A stretch of 64,000 nt of DNA from Prodigiosinella aquatilis (GTDB lineage: Bacteria > Pseudomonadota > Gammaproteobacteria > Enterobacterales > Enterobacteriaceae), in NCBI GenBank assembly GCA_030388725.1, contig CP128857.1, forward strand, positions 62,001 through 126,000. The letters run 5' to 3'. A model generated the notes under the pieces. The model had not been told where the DNA came from. It saw nothing but the letters and a program-made list of their open reading frames with translations, and searched no databases. Of this stretch, positions 9,319 to 18,532 are shown in pieces. Position 1 is the stretch's first letter. Each line of letters begins with the position of its first letter. The position numbers were made by a program, and so were the translations under genes.

Positions 9319-10092
9319 TTACCCCACAATGCGAGTGCCGATAGGTTCACCGTTGAACAGCGCTGGTAGCTGATCGGCATGGCGCCAACTGGCAATATCC
9401 ACCGGGCGGCCCAGCGTGCGGGCGGCATCCAGTGCGGCATTGACTTTGACGATCATGCCGTCAGTAATAATACCCTGCATGATGAGCTGTTCCGCTTTCT
9501 GCGCCGTCATTTCTGCGATGCGCTGGCCTTTACCGTCCAGAATACCGCTGACATCTGACAGCAATATCAGGTCTGCACCCAGTGTTTCCGCCACTGCGGT
9601 AGCCGCCTGATCAGCGTTTACGTTCATCAGGTCGCCTTGTGCGGTAATACCAATAGAACTGACTATCGGCAGATAGCTTGACGCCAGTAGAGTGTTTAAT
9701 AGCATGGGAGAACCAGCCTGGGCTTTACCCACATAACCCAGCACTTCATCCAACTGGGTTACCTCGGTACTGCCGCCATCCGCCAGACACAGGCCGACAG
9801 CATTAATATCATGTTTTTTTGCCCATGCCAGTAGGGTTTTATTGGCGGAACCGGCTAGTGCGCCGGTGATAATATCGATCTGATCGGCGGGTGTGACGCG
9901 CAGACCATTTTTCTTCACCGTGGGTAACGACAATTTTTTCATCAGATCGTCAACCAGACATCCTCCGCCGTGGACGATAACCAACGGACGTTGATGTTGT
10001 TGACGATACTGAACCAGCGCGGTGAACAGGCGTTCCAGCGCCTCTTCGCTATCCAGTAATACGCCACCTAGCTTGATAATTAACGGGTTCAT
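9319..10092 (-). CDS. argB: Acetylglutamate kinase
   Basis: Phosphorylates N-acetyl-L-glutamate with ATP in the second step of arginine synthesis. The 257 residues begin MNPLIIKLGGVLLDSEEALE, with the phosphate-binding lysine and glycines, then VIVHGGG at about residues 38-44, and the C-terminal nucleotide-site motif DGMIVKVNAALDAA. The ATG lies 26 bases after the argC stop, consistent with one transcript. It is the short, arginine-insensitive enteric form; in these bacteria feedback acts on ArgA instead. Confidence 0.95.
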   Translation of the reverse strand: MNPLIIKLGGVLLDSEEALERLFTALVQYRQQHQRPLVIVHGGGCLVDDLMKKLSLPTVKKNGLRVTPADQIDIITGALAGSANKTLLAWAKKHDINAVGLCLADGGSTEVTQLDEVLGYVGKAQAGSPMLLNTLLASSYLPIVSSIGITAQGDLMNVNADQAATAVAETLGADLILLSDVSGILDGKGQRIAEMTAQKAEQLIMQGIITDGMIVKVNAALDAARTLGRPVDIASWRHADQLPALFNGEPIGTRIVG

Positions 10093-10118
10093 GGGGTCTT
10101 TGCGCCTCTAAGGGGTTA

Positions 10119-11123
10119 TCAGAGTAAAGATTGGGTTTCCGGGAATCCGAAACGAATATTCATGCACTGTACGGCTTGTGCTGCCGCGCCTTTCAGCAGG
10201 TTATCTTCGGTCGCAACAACAATCAAATGTTCATTCTGCACGGAGAAACCAATGTCACAGAAAGGTAACCCTACCACGGATTTCAGAGCCGGAGCGCCCT
10301 GAGCATACAAGCGAACCAACGGCTTGTCGTGATAGGCATTATGATAGGCCTCGGCGATATCCTGCGCGGTCACGCCCGGTTGCAAACGACAAGTGATCGT
10401 CTCCAGTATCCCGCGCGGGAAATTACCCAGATGCGGTGTGAAAATTACCGGGATCCCCAGATGGTTTTCAATTTCCGGGTGATGGCGATGGTTAAAAATA
10501 CCATAAGCATGCAGGCTGACTTCGCAAAAACTGTTGGTCATACTGGCCTTACGTCCGGCGCCGCTCACACCACTGGTAGCATTGATGACCGGCCATTGAT
10601 CGCTGTTCAGCAGGCGTGCTTCCACCAATGGCTTTAATGCCAATTGGGCGGCGGTGGGGTAACAACCCGGTACGGCGATAAGCTGGGCCAGTTTGATATG
10701 TTCTGCCTGCCATTCCGCCAGTCCGTACACGGCTTTAGCCAGCCAGTCGGTATGCTGATGTTCGAAACTGTAATAACGGCGGTAAAATTCAGCGTCCTGT
10801 ACCCGGTAAGCACCTGAGAGATCAAAGACCGTACAGCCAGCGTCCAGAAACTGCGGTGCCAAATCGTGGCTGACTTTATGGTCGGTGGCCAGAAAAACCA
10901 CGTCGACACCTTTGGCTGCCTCGGCAACGTTGATCAGGGGTTGCACGGGCAAGTCAACAATGCCTTTAAGCTGGGGATGAAGATCGGAAATCAATTTTCC
11001 TGCATCTACACTTTGCGCTGAAACCGCTAAAGCGGTTATGTTCATCTGTGGGTGACGGTTCAGGTACAGTGCCAGCTCTGCGCCGGTATAACCACTTGCA
11101 CCAACTATCAACGTATTCAGCAT
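10119..11123 (-). CDS. argC: N-acetyl-gamma-glutamyl-phosphate reductase
   Basis: NADPH-dependent reductase for the third step of arginine synthesis. The 334 residues begin MLNTLIVGASGYTGAELALY, with the nucleotide-binding GASGYTG loop. The active-site cysteine lies in LIAVPGCYPTAAQLALKPL and the catalytic histidine region in FTPHLGNFPRGILETI. A longer frame reaches 11216, but it would run over the leader, and the ATG at 11121-11123 gives the normal length. It is the first gene of argCBH, transcribed away from argE across a shared operator. Confidence 0.95.
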   Translation of the reverse strand: MLNTLIVGASGYTGAELALYLNRHPQMNITALAVSAQSVDAGKLISDLHPQLKGIVDLPVQPLINVAEAAKGVDVVFLATDHKVSHDLAPQFLDAGCTVFDLSGAYRVQDAEFYRRYYSFEHQHTDWLAKAVYGLAEWQAEHIKLAQLIAVPGCYPTAAQLALKPLVEARLLNSDQWPVINATSGVSGAGRKASMTNSFCEVSLHAYGIFNHRHHPEIENHLGIPVIFTPHLGNFPRGILETITCRLQPGVTAQDIAEAYHNAYHDKPLVRLYAQGAPALKSVVGLPFCDIGFSVQNEHLIVVATEDNLLKGAAAQAVQCMNIRFGFPETQSLL

Positions 11124-11270
11124 GGGATCCGTATACCTTCTTGCTTGTTCAGTGAAACAGGTAGCAGGGTTCATCAGCGCAGCCACGCTGCTCACCCACG
11201 AAGCCGGGTAAATCACCCGTCCGGTGCGTTTTACGACACCGAACCTTATGATATCTTTTTACCCAGCATT

Positions 11271-11309
11271 ATTGTATTTTTATTCAAAATAAATGCATGA
11301 ATATTGATA
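11271..11309. promoter_or_regulatory. Tandem ARG boxes (ArgR operator)
   Basis: Two 18-base sites resemble the ArgR consensus AATGAATAATTATTCATA: ATTGTATTTTTATTCAAA at 11271-11288 (13 of 18) and AATGCATGAATATTGATA at 11292-11309 (14 of 18). They are separated by three bases, the standard spacing for a pair bound by one ArgR hexamer. They sit between divergent argC and argE, where the E. coli bipolar arginine operator lies, and so should repress both directions when arginine is plentiful. Confidence 0.78.
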
Positions 11310-11334
11310 CTATCCTAACCAGAGGCTGTCAACA

Positions 11335-12486
11335 GTGAAGATGAATTTACCCCCTTTTATTGAGCTGTACCGGGCATTGATCGCTACTCCATCCATCAGC
11401 GCGACCGATCGTGCACTGGATCAAAGTAATGAAACCTTAATCAATTTGCTAGCCGGCTGGTTTACCGATTTGGGGTTCCATGTTGACGTTCAGCCGGTTC
11501 CTGGTACGAATGGTAAATTTAATCTGTTAGCCCGTATCGGGGAAGGCTCTGGTGGCCTCCTGCTGGCCGGGCATACCGACACCGTTCCGTTTGATGATGG
11601 TCGTTGGACGCGAGATCCGTTCACCTTGACCGAACACGATAATAAGTTATATGGGTTGGGTACGGCAGATATGAAAGGCTTCTTTGCTTTTATTCTGGAT
11701 ACCATTCGGGATATTGACCCGGCAACGCTGACCAAACCTTTATATATCCTCGCTACGGCAGATGAAGAAACCACCATGGCAGGAGCAAAGTATTTCTCTG
11801 AATCTGCCCTGGTGCGTCCAGACTGCGCCATTATCGGGGAGCCGACGTCATTGAAGCCGGTGCGTGCTCATAAAGGCCATATGTCCAAAGCTGTTCGTGT
11901 TCAGGGGCAATCCGGCCACTCTAGTGATCCGTCGCGGGGGGTTAACGCCATTGAACTGATGCATGAAGCGATTTCCCATCTGATGGTGTTGCGCAATACA
12001 TTGCAGGAGCGCTATCACAATCCAGCATTCCATATTCCTTACCCCACCATGAATTTTGGTCATATCCACGGTGGTGATGCTTCTAACCGTATTTGCGCCT
12101 GCTGTGATTTGCACATGGATATTCGGCCACTGCCGGGTATGGCATTGAACGATGTTAACGGGCTGGTTACCGAAGCGCTGGCTCCGGTGAGTGAGCGCTG
12201 GCCGGGGCGTTTAACCGTCAGTGAACTGCATCCACCGATTCCAGGTTACGAATGTGCCGCTGATCACCCATTGTCGCAAGTGGTGGAAAAACTGCTGGGA
12301 GTGCCGACCGAAGTGGTCAACTATTGTACTGAAGCCCCGTTTATTCAAACGATGTGTCCAACGCTAGTGCTGGGGCCCGGTTCCATCAATCAAGCGCATC
12401 AGCCGGATGAATATCTTGATACCGCGTTTATCCAGCCGACACGTTCGCTGATTACCCAGTTAATTCAACATTTCTGTCAGCACTGA
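11335..12486 (+). CDS. argE: Acetylornithine deacetylase
   Basis: Zinc metallohydrolase (M20 family) that removes acetate from N-acetylornithine to give ornithine. It has 383 residues as in E. coli. Metal-site motifs are LLLAGHTDTVPFDDG, YGLGTADMKGFF and ATADEETTMAG, with a later histidine in GPGSINQAHQPDEY. I take the GTG at 11335, because AGAGG lies nine bases upstream; an ATG two codons later would sit too far from it. It is transcribed divergently from argCBH. The related enzyme class can also act on other N-acetyl amino acids, which may matter for the dgcN/dgcA pathway further along. Confidence 0.95.
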   Translation: MKMNLPPFIELYRALIATPSISATDRALDQSNETLINLLAGWFTDLGFHVDVQPVPGTNGKFNLLARIGEGSGGLLLAGHTDTVPFDDGRWTRDPFTLTEHDNKLYGLGTADMKGFFAFILDTIRDIDPATLTKPLYILATADEETTMAGAKYFSESALVRPDCAIIGEPTSLKPVRAHKGHMSKAVRVQGQSGHSSDPSRGVNAIELMHEAISHLMVLRNTLQERYHNPAFHIPYPTMNFGHIHGGDASNRICACCDLHMDIRPLPGMALNDVNGLVTEALAPVSERWPGRLTVSELHPPIPGYECAADHPLSQVVEKLLGVPTEVVNYCTEAPFIQTMCPTLVLGPGSINQAHQPDEYLDTAFIQPTRSLITQLIQHFCQH

Positions 12487-12738
12487 ACCACTTTCCGGCC
12501 TGCCACCGTGCAGGCCAAAAACATGATCACTATCACACAATAATAAGCTTCGCTTATATGCAAGCTTTTGTAATTAAATTTCACAAATTGCCTTTATGCC
12601 CTAGAAAAAGGTACAACTGTAAGAGTAATGAACGTTAATTGACGAATACGGCTGGGCGTGGCTAGATAAAAGACAGCAACCACACTTTTTGTGAGTGTAA
12701 TAAATTTACAAAATAACGAGAGATGGGTCAGGGTAAAT

Positions 12739-15378
12739 ATGAACGAACAATATTCCGCAATGCGAAGCAATGTCAGTATGCTTGGCAAACTGCTCGGAGA
12801 TACGATTAAGGATGCATTGGGAGAAAACATTCTTGAGCGTGTTGAAACAATCCGAAAGTTATCGAAGTCATCCCGTGCCGGCAGTGAAAAGCATCGGAAA
12901 GAACTGCTGACGACACTGCAAAATCTGTCTAATGACGAACTGTTGCCAGTCGCTCGCGCATTTAGCCAGTTTTTGAGTCTGGCTAACACCGCTGAGCAAT
13001 ATCATAGTATCTCGCCCCATGGTGAAGCGGTCAGTAACCCGGAAAATCTGGCAAAAGTCTTTCAGCGACTGAAAGACTGCGACAAATTGACGGAGCAAAA
13101 TATCCGTGATGCGGTGGAGTCACTCTCCATTGAGCTGGTTCTCACTGCGCACCCGACAGAAATTACCCGCCGCACCCTGATTCATAAGTTGGTAGAAGTG
13201 AACACCTGCCTCAAGCAACTGGATCACAATGATCTGGCTGATTATGAGCGCCATCAGATCATGCGTCGTCTGCGGCAACTGATTGCCCAATCCTGGCATA
13301 CGGATGAAATCCGTAAAATTCGCCCTACACCGGTGGATGAAGCCAAATGGGGTTTTGCGGTCGTGGAAAATAGTCTGTGGGAAGGTGTTCCCGCGTTTTT
13401 GCGTGAGTTAGACGAACAGTTGGAACAGTCGTTTGGTTATCGCTTACCGGTTGATTCCGTTCCCGTGCGCTTTACGTCATGGATGGGCGGTGATCGTGAT
13501 GGCAATCCAAACGTTACGTCAGCAATCACTCGCCATGTACTGTTGCTCAGCCGCTGGAAGGCGGCGGATCTGTTTCTGCGTGATATCCAGTTCCTGGTTT
13601 CCGAATTATCCATGACACAGTGTACGCCGGAGCTACAACAGTTAGCTGGCGGAGAGAGTGAGAAGGAACCTTACCGGGCGGTCATGAAGAATCTGCGTAC
13701 CCAGTTGACTAATACGCTTAATTATCTGGAGGCGCGGCTGAGGGGTGAACAACGGGCAAGACCGCAGGACCTGTTGGTTACCAATGACCAGTTATGGGAA
13801 CCGCTCTACGCTTGTTTCCAGTCTCTGCATGCCTGTGGCATGGGCATTATCGCCGACGGTCAATTACTGGATACTTTACGCCGTGTGCGCTGTTTTGGTG
13901 TCCCGCTGGTGCGGATTGACGTGCGTCAGGAAAGTACCCGCCATACTGATGCGCTGGCGGAAATCACTCGTTATCTGGGACTGGGTGACTATGAAAGCTG
14001 GTCCGAGTCTGACAAGCAGGCGTTCTTGATTCGTGAGCTCAGTTCAAAACGCCCGCTGCTGCCACATCAGTGGAAACCGAGTGCCGAAACGCAGGAGGTG
14101 CTGGAAACCTGTAACGTTATCGCGGAAACCCCGCAAGGTTCCATCGCCGCTTATGTGATTTCCATGGCGCGTACACCGTCTGATGTGCTGGCGGTGCATC
14201 TGCTGTTGAAAGAAGCGGGTTGCCCGTTTGCTCTGCCGGTGGCGCCATTGTTTGAAACGTTGGACGATCTGAACAACGCTGACAGTGTCATGACGCAGTT
14301 GCTGAATATTGACTGGTATCGCGGTTTTATCCAGGGCAAACAGATGGTGATGATCGGTTATTCCGATTCCGCCAAAGATGCCGGAGGAATGGCTGCCTCC
14401 TGGGCGCAGTATCGTGCACAGGACGCCTTGATCAAAACCTGCGAGAAAGTCGGCATAGCGCTGACCTTGTTCCATGGTCGTGGCGGCTCTATTGGCCGCG
14501 GCGGCGCACCGGCGCATGCGGCGTTGTTGTCTCAACCGCCAGGAAGCCTGAAAGGGGGCCTGCGAGTAACGGAGCAGGGCGAGATGATCCGTTTCAAGTT
14601 CGGTTTGCCGGAAGTCACTATCAGCAGCCTGGCGCTGTATACTGGCGCCATTCTGGAAGCCAACTTGCTGCCGCCGCCGGAGCCGAAAAAAGAGTGGCAC
14701 CATGTCATGGATGAGTTATCCCGCGTTTCCTGTGATATGTACCGTAGTTATGTACGGGATAATCCGGATTTTGTACCGTATTTCCGGGCGGCGACACCGG
14801 AACTGGAGCTAGGTAAATTGCCGCTGGGCTCTCGCCCGGCCAAGCGTCGTCCCGACGGTGGGGTTGAAAGTTTACGCGCCATTCCGTGGATTTTCGCCTG
14901 GACGCAGAACCGCCTGATGTTGCCTGCCTGGCTTGGCGCCGGTGCGGCATTGCAGAAAGTGATTGAAGACGGCGGGCAGGATCAGTTGGAAACCATGTGC
15001 CGCGACTGGCCGTTCTTCTCCACCCGTATTGGTATGCTGGAAATGGTCTTTGCCAAAGCGGATTTGTGGCTGGCGGAATACTACGACCAGCGCCTGGTGG
15101 AGGAAAAACTGTGGCCATTGGGTAAAAAACTGCGTGAACAGCTGGCGGCGGATATCAACGTGGTGCTGACTATCGCCAATGACGATCATCTGATGGCTGA
15201 CTTGCCATGGATTGCCGAGTCTATTGCGTTGCGTAATGTTTACACTGACCCGCTGAATGTACTTCAGGCAGAGCTGTTGCACCGTTCTCGTCAGCAGGAA
15301 CAGCCGGAGCCGGAAGTGGAACTGGCGCTGATGGTTACTATTGCCGGTGTGGCTGCCGGTATGCGGAACACCGGTTAA
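12739..15378 (+). CDS. ppc: Phosphoenolpyruvate carboxylase
   Basis: Carboxylates phosphoenolpyruvate to oxaloacetate, refilling the citric acid cycle. It has 879 residues against 883 in E. coli. Catalytic His138 lies in VLTAHPTEI, and the phosphoenolpyruvate-binding loop is SWMGGDRDGNPNVT. The glycine-rich FHGRGGSIGRGGAP loop and the conserved C-terminal RNTG are present. The frame is open from 12691, but the ATG at 12739 yields the normal start MNEQYSAMRSNVSMLG and follows a G-rich segment. argE-ppc adjacency is conserved in enterics. The 252-base gap upstream holds its promoter, which I did not resolve. Confidence 0.97.
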   Translation: MNEQYSAMRSNVSMLGKLLGDTIKDALGENILERVETIRKLSKSSRAGSEKHRKELLTTLQNLSNDELLPVARAFSQFLSLANTAEQYHSISPHGEAVSNPENLAKVFQRLKDCDKLTEQNIRDAVESLSIELVLTAHPTEITRRTLIHKLVEVNTCLKQLDHNDLADYERHQIMRRLRQLIAQSWHTDEIRKIRPTPVDEAKWGFAVVENSLWEGVPAFLRELDEQLEQSFGYRLPVDSVPVRFTSWMGGDRDGNPNVTSAITRHVLLLSRWKAADLFLRDIQFLVSELSMTQCTPELQQLAGGESEKEPYRAVMKNLRTQLTNTLNYLEARLRGEQRARPQDLLVTNDQLWEPLYACFQSLHACGMGIIADGQLLDTLRRVRCFGVPLVRIDVRQESTRHTDALAEITRYLGLGDYESWSESDKQAFLIRELSSKRPLLPHQWKPSAETQEVLETCNVIAETPQGSIAAYVISMARTPSDVLAVHLLLKEAGCPFALPVAPLFETLDDLNNADSVMTQLLNIDWYRGFIQGKQMVMIGYSDSAKDAGGMAASWAQYRAQDALIKTCEKVGIALTLFHGRGGSIGRGGAPAHAALLSQPPGSLKGGLRVTEQGEMIRFKFGLPEVTISSLALYTGAILEANLLPPPEPKKEWHHVMDELSRVSCDMYRSYVRDNPDFVPYFRAATPELELGKLPLGSRPAKRRPDGGVESLRAIPWIFAWTQNRLMLPAWLGAGAALQKVIEDGGQDQLETMCRDWPFFSTRIGMLEMVFAKADLWLAEYYDQRLVEEKLWPLGKKLREQLAADINVVLTIANDDHLMADLPWIAESIALRNVYTDPLNVLQAELLHRSRQQEQPEPEVELALMVTIAGVAAGMRNTG

Positions 15379-15425
15379 CTTATAACGTATTCAGACCGGG
15401 GAACCGGCTGAATTGACCGGATATG

Positions 15426-15460
15426 AAAAAGCCGATCGGATATTCTGATCGGCTTTTTTT
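15426..15460. terminator. Bidirectional terminator between ppc and cstA-like gene
   Basis: AAAAAGCCGATC pairs with GATCGGCTTTTT around a nine-base loop, with a T-run on the plus strand and an A-run before the stem that serves as the T-run on the minus strand. It therefore can end both convergent genes. Confidence 0.88.
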
Positions 15461-15484
15461 ATGGATGGATATTCTGATCGGCTT
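15438..15484 (+). repeat. 18-base direct repeat of the terminator's right half
   Basis: GGATATTCTGATCGGCTT occurs at 15438-15455 within the terminator loop and right arm, and again at 15467-15484. The second copy overlaps the stop codon of the cstA-like gene, so the carrier's C-terminus ends inside duplicated terminator sequence. Confidence 0.85.
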
Positions 15485-17288
15485 ACATATTGGCGGTGAC
15501 CGGGCTGCTCAGTTCCGTCTGCGGGCGGCTCAGCAGTTCGCGCCATTTCTTCAGTGCGGAAATCAGAATCACCATGCCCAGTACCAGCATAATGATAGAG
15601 ATGGAACCGTTAAACAGGTTGTAGCCTTTGGCTTGTGGATTGAAGTAAACGTACTTCACCATCCAGTAACCCGCATAGTTTACGGTGACAAACAGATACG
15701 CTAGCGGAATCACACAGGTCAGCATATAGATACGTTTGGTTGCCAGACGCAGGATAATGGTGGCACCGATAATCAACCCGACAGAGGCCATTAACTGGTT
15801 AGATACCCCGAACAGTGCCCATACCGAGTTGATATCACCGGAATTCAGTAGGTAACCCCATAGTGCACAGGCCAGGATGCTACAGCCAATGGCGCCCGGC
15901 AGCCAGTCAGTCCGTTTCAGCGGTGCCCACAGATCCCCCAGAAAATCCTGCAACAGGTAACGGGCGACACGGGTACCGGAATCGACAGCCGTCAGGATAA
16001 ATACCGCTTCGAACATCACCACAAACTGGAAGAAATACGAGGCCAGATGGCTGAACCAAGGCACACGAATGAAAATATCGGTCATCCCTACCGCCAGCGT
16101 TACCGCGCCGCCGGTACGGCCATACAGATCCAGACCAATTTCCTGACTCAGCATCGGCAAATTCACTACATTCATCCCCAGTGCCTGCCAGGATGCCGCC
16201 GATGAGTTGATGGCAAAATAATCTGCCGGATGCAGGGCGGTAGCGGCGATTAACGCCATGACTCCGACCACGCATTCCGCCAGCATGGCACCAAAACCGA
16301 CTGGTAGGATATCGCTCCATTTATCAATCTGCTTCGGTGTCGTACCGGAACCGATAAAAGCATGGAAGCCGGAAATCGCGCCACAGGCAATGGTAATGGA
16401 GATAAACGGCCATACCGGGCCAGACAGAACCGGGCCACCGCCGTGGATAAACTGGGTTACCGCCGGGAACTGGATTTCCGGGTTAATAAACACCACACCA
16501 ACCACCAGCGCGCCGAAGACACCAATTTTCATAAAGCTGGAGAGATAACCGCGCGGGGTTAACAACATCCACACGGGCAACGCCGTGGCAAAGAAGGCGT
16601 ATATCGGCAAAACTACACTGACGGTTTCAGATTTCAGCATCAGCCATTCACCGAATGCCGAGTTTTGGATATAGGGGCCAGCGATAACGCACGCCATGAT
16701 GGCCGCGATACCGACCCAGGTGGCGCCTTTCATGCTGCCAGTCACCCGTTCCCACAGCCCGACACCGATGGCAATAGGAATGGTCATGAACACCGCAAAC
16801 GTGCCCCAGGGGTTACGTTCCAGCGCATGTACCACCACCATCGATAAGCCTGCCATGGTAATGGTGATGATGAACAGCATTGCCAGACCAGTACACCAAC
16901 CGGCAACCGGGCCCAGCTCAGATTTTGCGACTTCAGACAGGGATTTCCCCTGATGCTTCATGGAGGCAAACAACACCACCGTATCGTGTACGGCACCGCC
17001 TACCACACAGCCAATCAACAGCCATAAAAAACCAGGCAGATAGCCGAACTGTGCTGCCAGCACCGGTCCCACTAACGGGCCTGCTGCGGCAATGGCGGCG
17101 AAGTGGCTACCAAAATTCACCCATTTTTTTGTCGGGACATAATTCTTACCATCTTCAAACACATGAGACGGCGTGACCTCATTATCATCCGCTTGCAGCA
17201 CCTTACGTACAAAAAAGACACCGTACAGACGATAACAAATCACCAGGATACAAAGGGTCGCAATAACGAACGTAATCGCATGTTGCAT
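15483..17288 (-). CDS. CstA-family carbon-starvation carrier
   Basis: A 601-residue polytopic membrane protein of the CstA/BtsT family, which imports pyruvate and peptides when carbon is scarce. Family motifs are HFAAIAAAGPLVGPVLAAQ near residue 62, ITIACGAISGFHAFIGSGTTPK and FEAVFILTAVDSGTRVARY. It lacks the extra N-terminal helix and long C-terminal tail of E. coli CstA (701 residues, as I recall), so it is a short variant. The ATG at 17286-17288 has GGAG as ribosome-binding site, and that site is buried in a hairpin (listed separately). It could be a functional counterpart of CstA or BtsT; the substrate cannot be decided from sequence. Confidence 0.88.
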   Translation of the reverse strand: MQHAITFVIATLCILVICYRLYGVFFVRKVLQADDNEVTPSHVFEDGKNYVPTKKWVNFGSHFAAIAAAGPLVGPVLAAQFGYLPGFLWLLIGCVVGGAVHDTVVLFASMKHQGKSLSEVAKSELGPVAGWCTGLAMLFIITITMAGLSMVVVHALERNPWGTFAVFMTIPIAIGVGLWERVTGSMKGATWVGIAAIMACVIAGPYIQNSAFGEWLMLKSETVSVVLPIYAFFATALPVWMLLTPRGYLSSFMKIGVFGALVVGVVFINPEIQFPAVTQFIHGGGPVLSGPVWPFISITIACGAISGFHAFIGSGTTPKQIDKWSDILPVGFGAMLAECVVGVMALIAATALHPADYFAINSSAASWQALGMNVVNLPMLSQEIGLDLYGRTGGAVTLAVGMTDIFIRVPWFSHLASYFFQFVVMFEAVFILTAVDSGTRVARYLLQDFLGDLWAPLKRTDWLPGAIGCSILACALWGYLLNSGDINSVWALFGVSNQLMASVGLIIGATIILRLATKRIYMLTCVIPLAYLFVTVNYAGYWMVKYVYFNPQAKGYNLFNGSISIIMLVLGMVILISALKKWRELLSRPQTELSSPVTANM

Positions 17289-17297
17289 AATTATTAT

Positions 17298-17316
17298 CTC
17301 CAGGATTTACCTGGAG
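17298..17316 (-). promoter_or_regulatory. Hairpin covering the cstA-like ribosome-binding site
   Basis: On the minus strand CTCCAGG and CCTGGAG form a perfect seven-pair stem around TAAAT, and the second arm contains the GGAG ribosome-binding site nine bases before the ATG. Folding would hide that site. A GGA at this position is also the sort of sequence CsrA binds, and E. coli cstA is CsrA-controlled (known from the family); the link here is inference. Confidence 0.55.
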
Positions 17317-17623
17317 CTAACATACAACGGGCCCGAAGAGCACGAAGAGGTAAGATGAGTGAGCGGCAATCCGTGCTCATTAAGCGGTCAAAAACGGGTC
17401 ATGAGTGGTAAGGCGATGATGTCGTGATATTGACGCAACAAGTGACGCGTGTGCCAATCCAAATACTGACCGAACCCGTAACCAATCTGAGCGCCCGAGA
17501 TCATTGGTGCGATTGATTGCCTGATGACGGGTATTTGACGGCAGGCTATGTGGCGGAATTTCTACACTTTCACTCACCACTGTGGGTGTTCAATGTCACC
17601 GCCAGCATCTGATTGGGCACATG
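17317..17623. other. Upstream region of the cstA-like gene
   Basis: This stretch between the cstA-like leader hairpin and the stop of the phosphatase gene has no believable gene. The open frame at 17380-17580 on the minus strand has no ribosome-binding site or recognisable protein. It probably carries the promoter and leader of the cstA-like gene. I see no clear CRP or sigma-70 site. Confidence 0.5.
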
Positions 17624-18406
17624 CTAGATAAGATACTTATCCTGCAATACCTCACGTGCTTGCTGATCCAGCCCATAATCCTGTTTCAGCCAGCTGTCTA
17701 TTGAGCCATGTCGAACACGGATTTCATTCAATGCGGTAGCCAGAAATTCCTCTTGTGTCGATAACACAAACGAGAACTGCTTCAGCGCTTCTTCATTCAT
17801 TGTCTGGGACAGTTCTTCCAACAACTGCTGGCGAAATGGCATCAGAGTGGTTTCGGTCAGCAGGTAATCTTCCAGTACCGTTTGCTCGTCAGCCCCCAAA
17901 GCGAATAGTATCAGTGCGGACCCTATGCCCGTGCGATCCTTTCCTACGGCACAATGCTGTACCAGTGCGCCTTCCTCCGGCTGTTGCAGCAGCTTCACCA
18001 AATGATGGTAGGCCGGATTATCAAACGGCAGATGCCGGTATAACTCCAGCATAAATCCACGGGAATCAAACGCTGCCAGGGTTTCCTGACCGAGCGACTC
18101 CAGATTGGCGGTCACTTGATGGCATATCGGATTGGCGGGAACGGGATGATAGGTCGCGCCAGACCATAGGATATCTGGTCGGAGTGCCGCTTCATCCGGG
18201 TCGCGGTAGTCGATAACGTGAGCCACCGGAACGCCGGCCAGATGTGTACAATCACTTTCGCTGAGTAAATCTAATGAACCTGAGCGAAATAGTTTTCCGT
18301 GGCGAATGTAGCGGCCATCGGCGGTACGATTACCGCCTAAATCGCGGAAATTGATTCCGCCTTTAAGTGGAAGCAAAGAAGGGTGGAGCAATGTCGGTGC
18401 AGTCAT
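17624..18406 (-). CDS. Tyrosine/serine protein phosphatase family protein
   Basis: A 260-residue protein of the bacterial dual-specificity phosphatase group (Y_phosphatase3-like). The N-terminal motif GGINFRDLGGNRTADGR (residues 16-32) is typical of the family. The catalytic loop HCAVGKDRTG provides nucleophile Cys152 and phosphate-binding Arg158, a normal CX5R site. The substrate may be phosphotyrosine, phosphoserine or phosphoinositide; sequence does not say. A strong AAGGAGAG precedes the ATG. It lies downstream of udp on the same strand with a gap of 126 bases. No signal peptide is visible, so it is presumably cytoplasmic. Confidence 0.82.
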   Translation of the reverse strand: MTAPTLLHPSLLPLKGGINFRDLGGNRTADGRYIRHGKLFRSGSLDLLSESDCTHLAGVPVAHVIDYRDPDEAALRPDILWSGATYHPVPANPICHQVTANLESLGQETLAAFDSRGFMLELYRHLPFDNPAYHHLVKLLQQPEEGALVQHCAVGKDRTGIGSALILFALGADEQTVLEDYLLTETTLMPFRQQLLEELSQTMNEEALKQFSFVLSTQEEFLATALNEIRVRHGSIDSWLKQDYGLDQQAREVLQDKYLI

Positions 18407-18532
18407 ATCTCTCCTTGGCGTTATCGAAAACGGCCACGCACAATACGGGGCGTTGGTAAGAAAATCAGGGAGATTGGATCATCAAGGCCAGCGTTATGCC
18501 AGCCCGGTGCTTATCGTATCATCAGTAGCGGA

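Noticed and set aside
14044..14703. 219-residue open frame opposite ppc
   Set aside because: It is fully inside the conserved catalytic region of ppc and has no recognisable protein features.
17380..17580. 66-residue frame upstream of the cstA-like gene
   Set aside because: No ribosome-binding site and no recognisable family; the region is better explained as leader and promoter.
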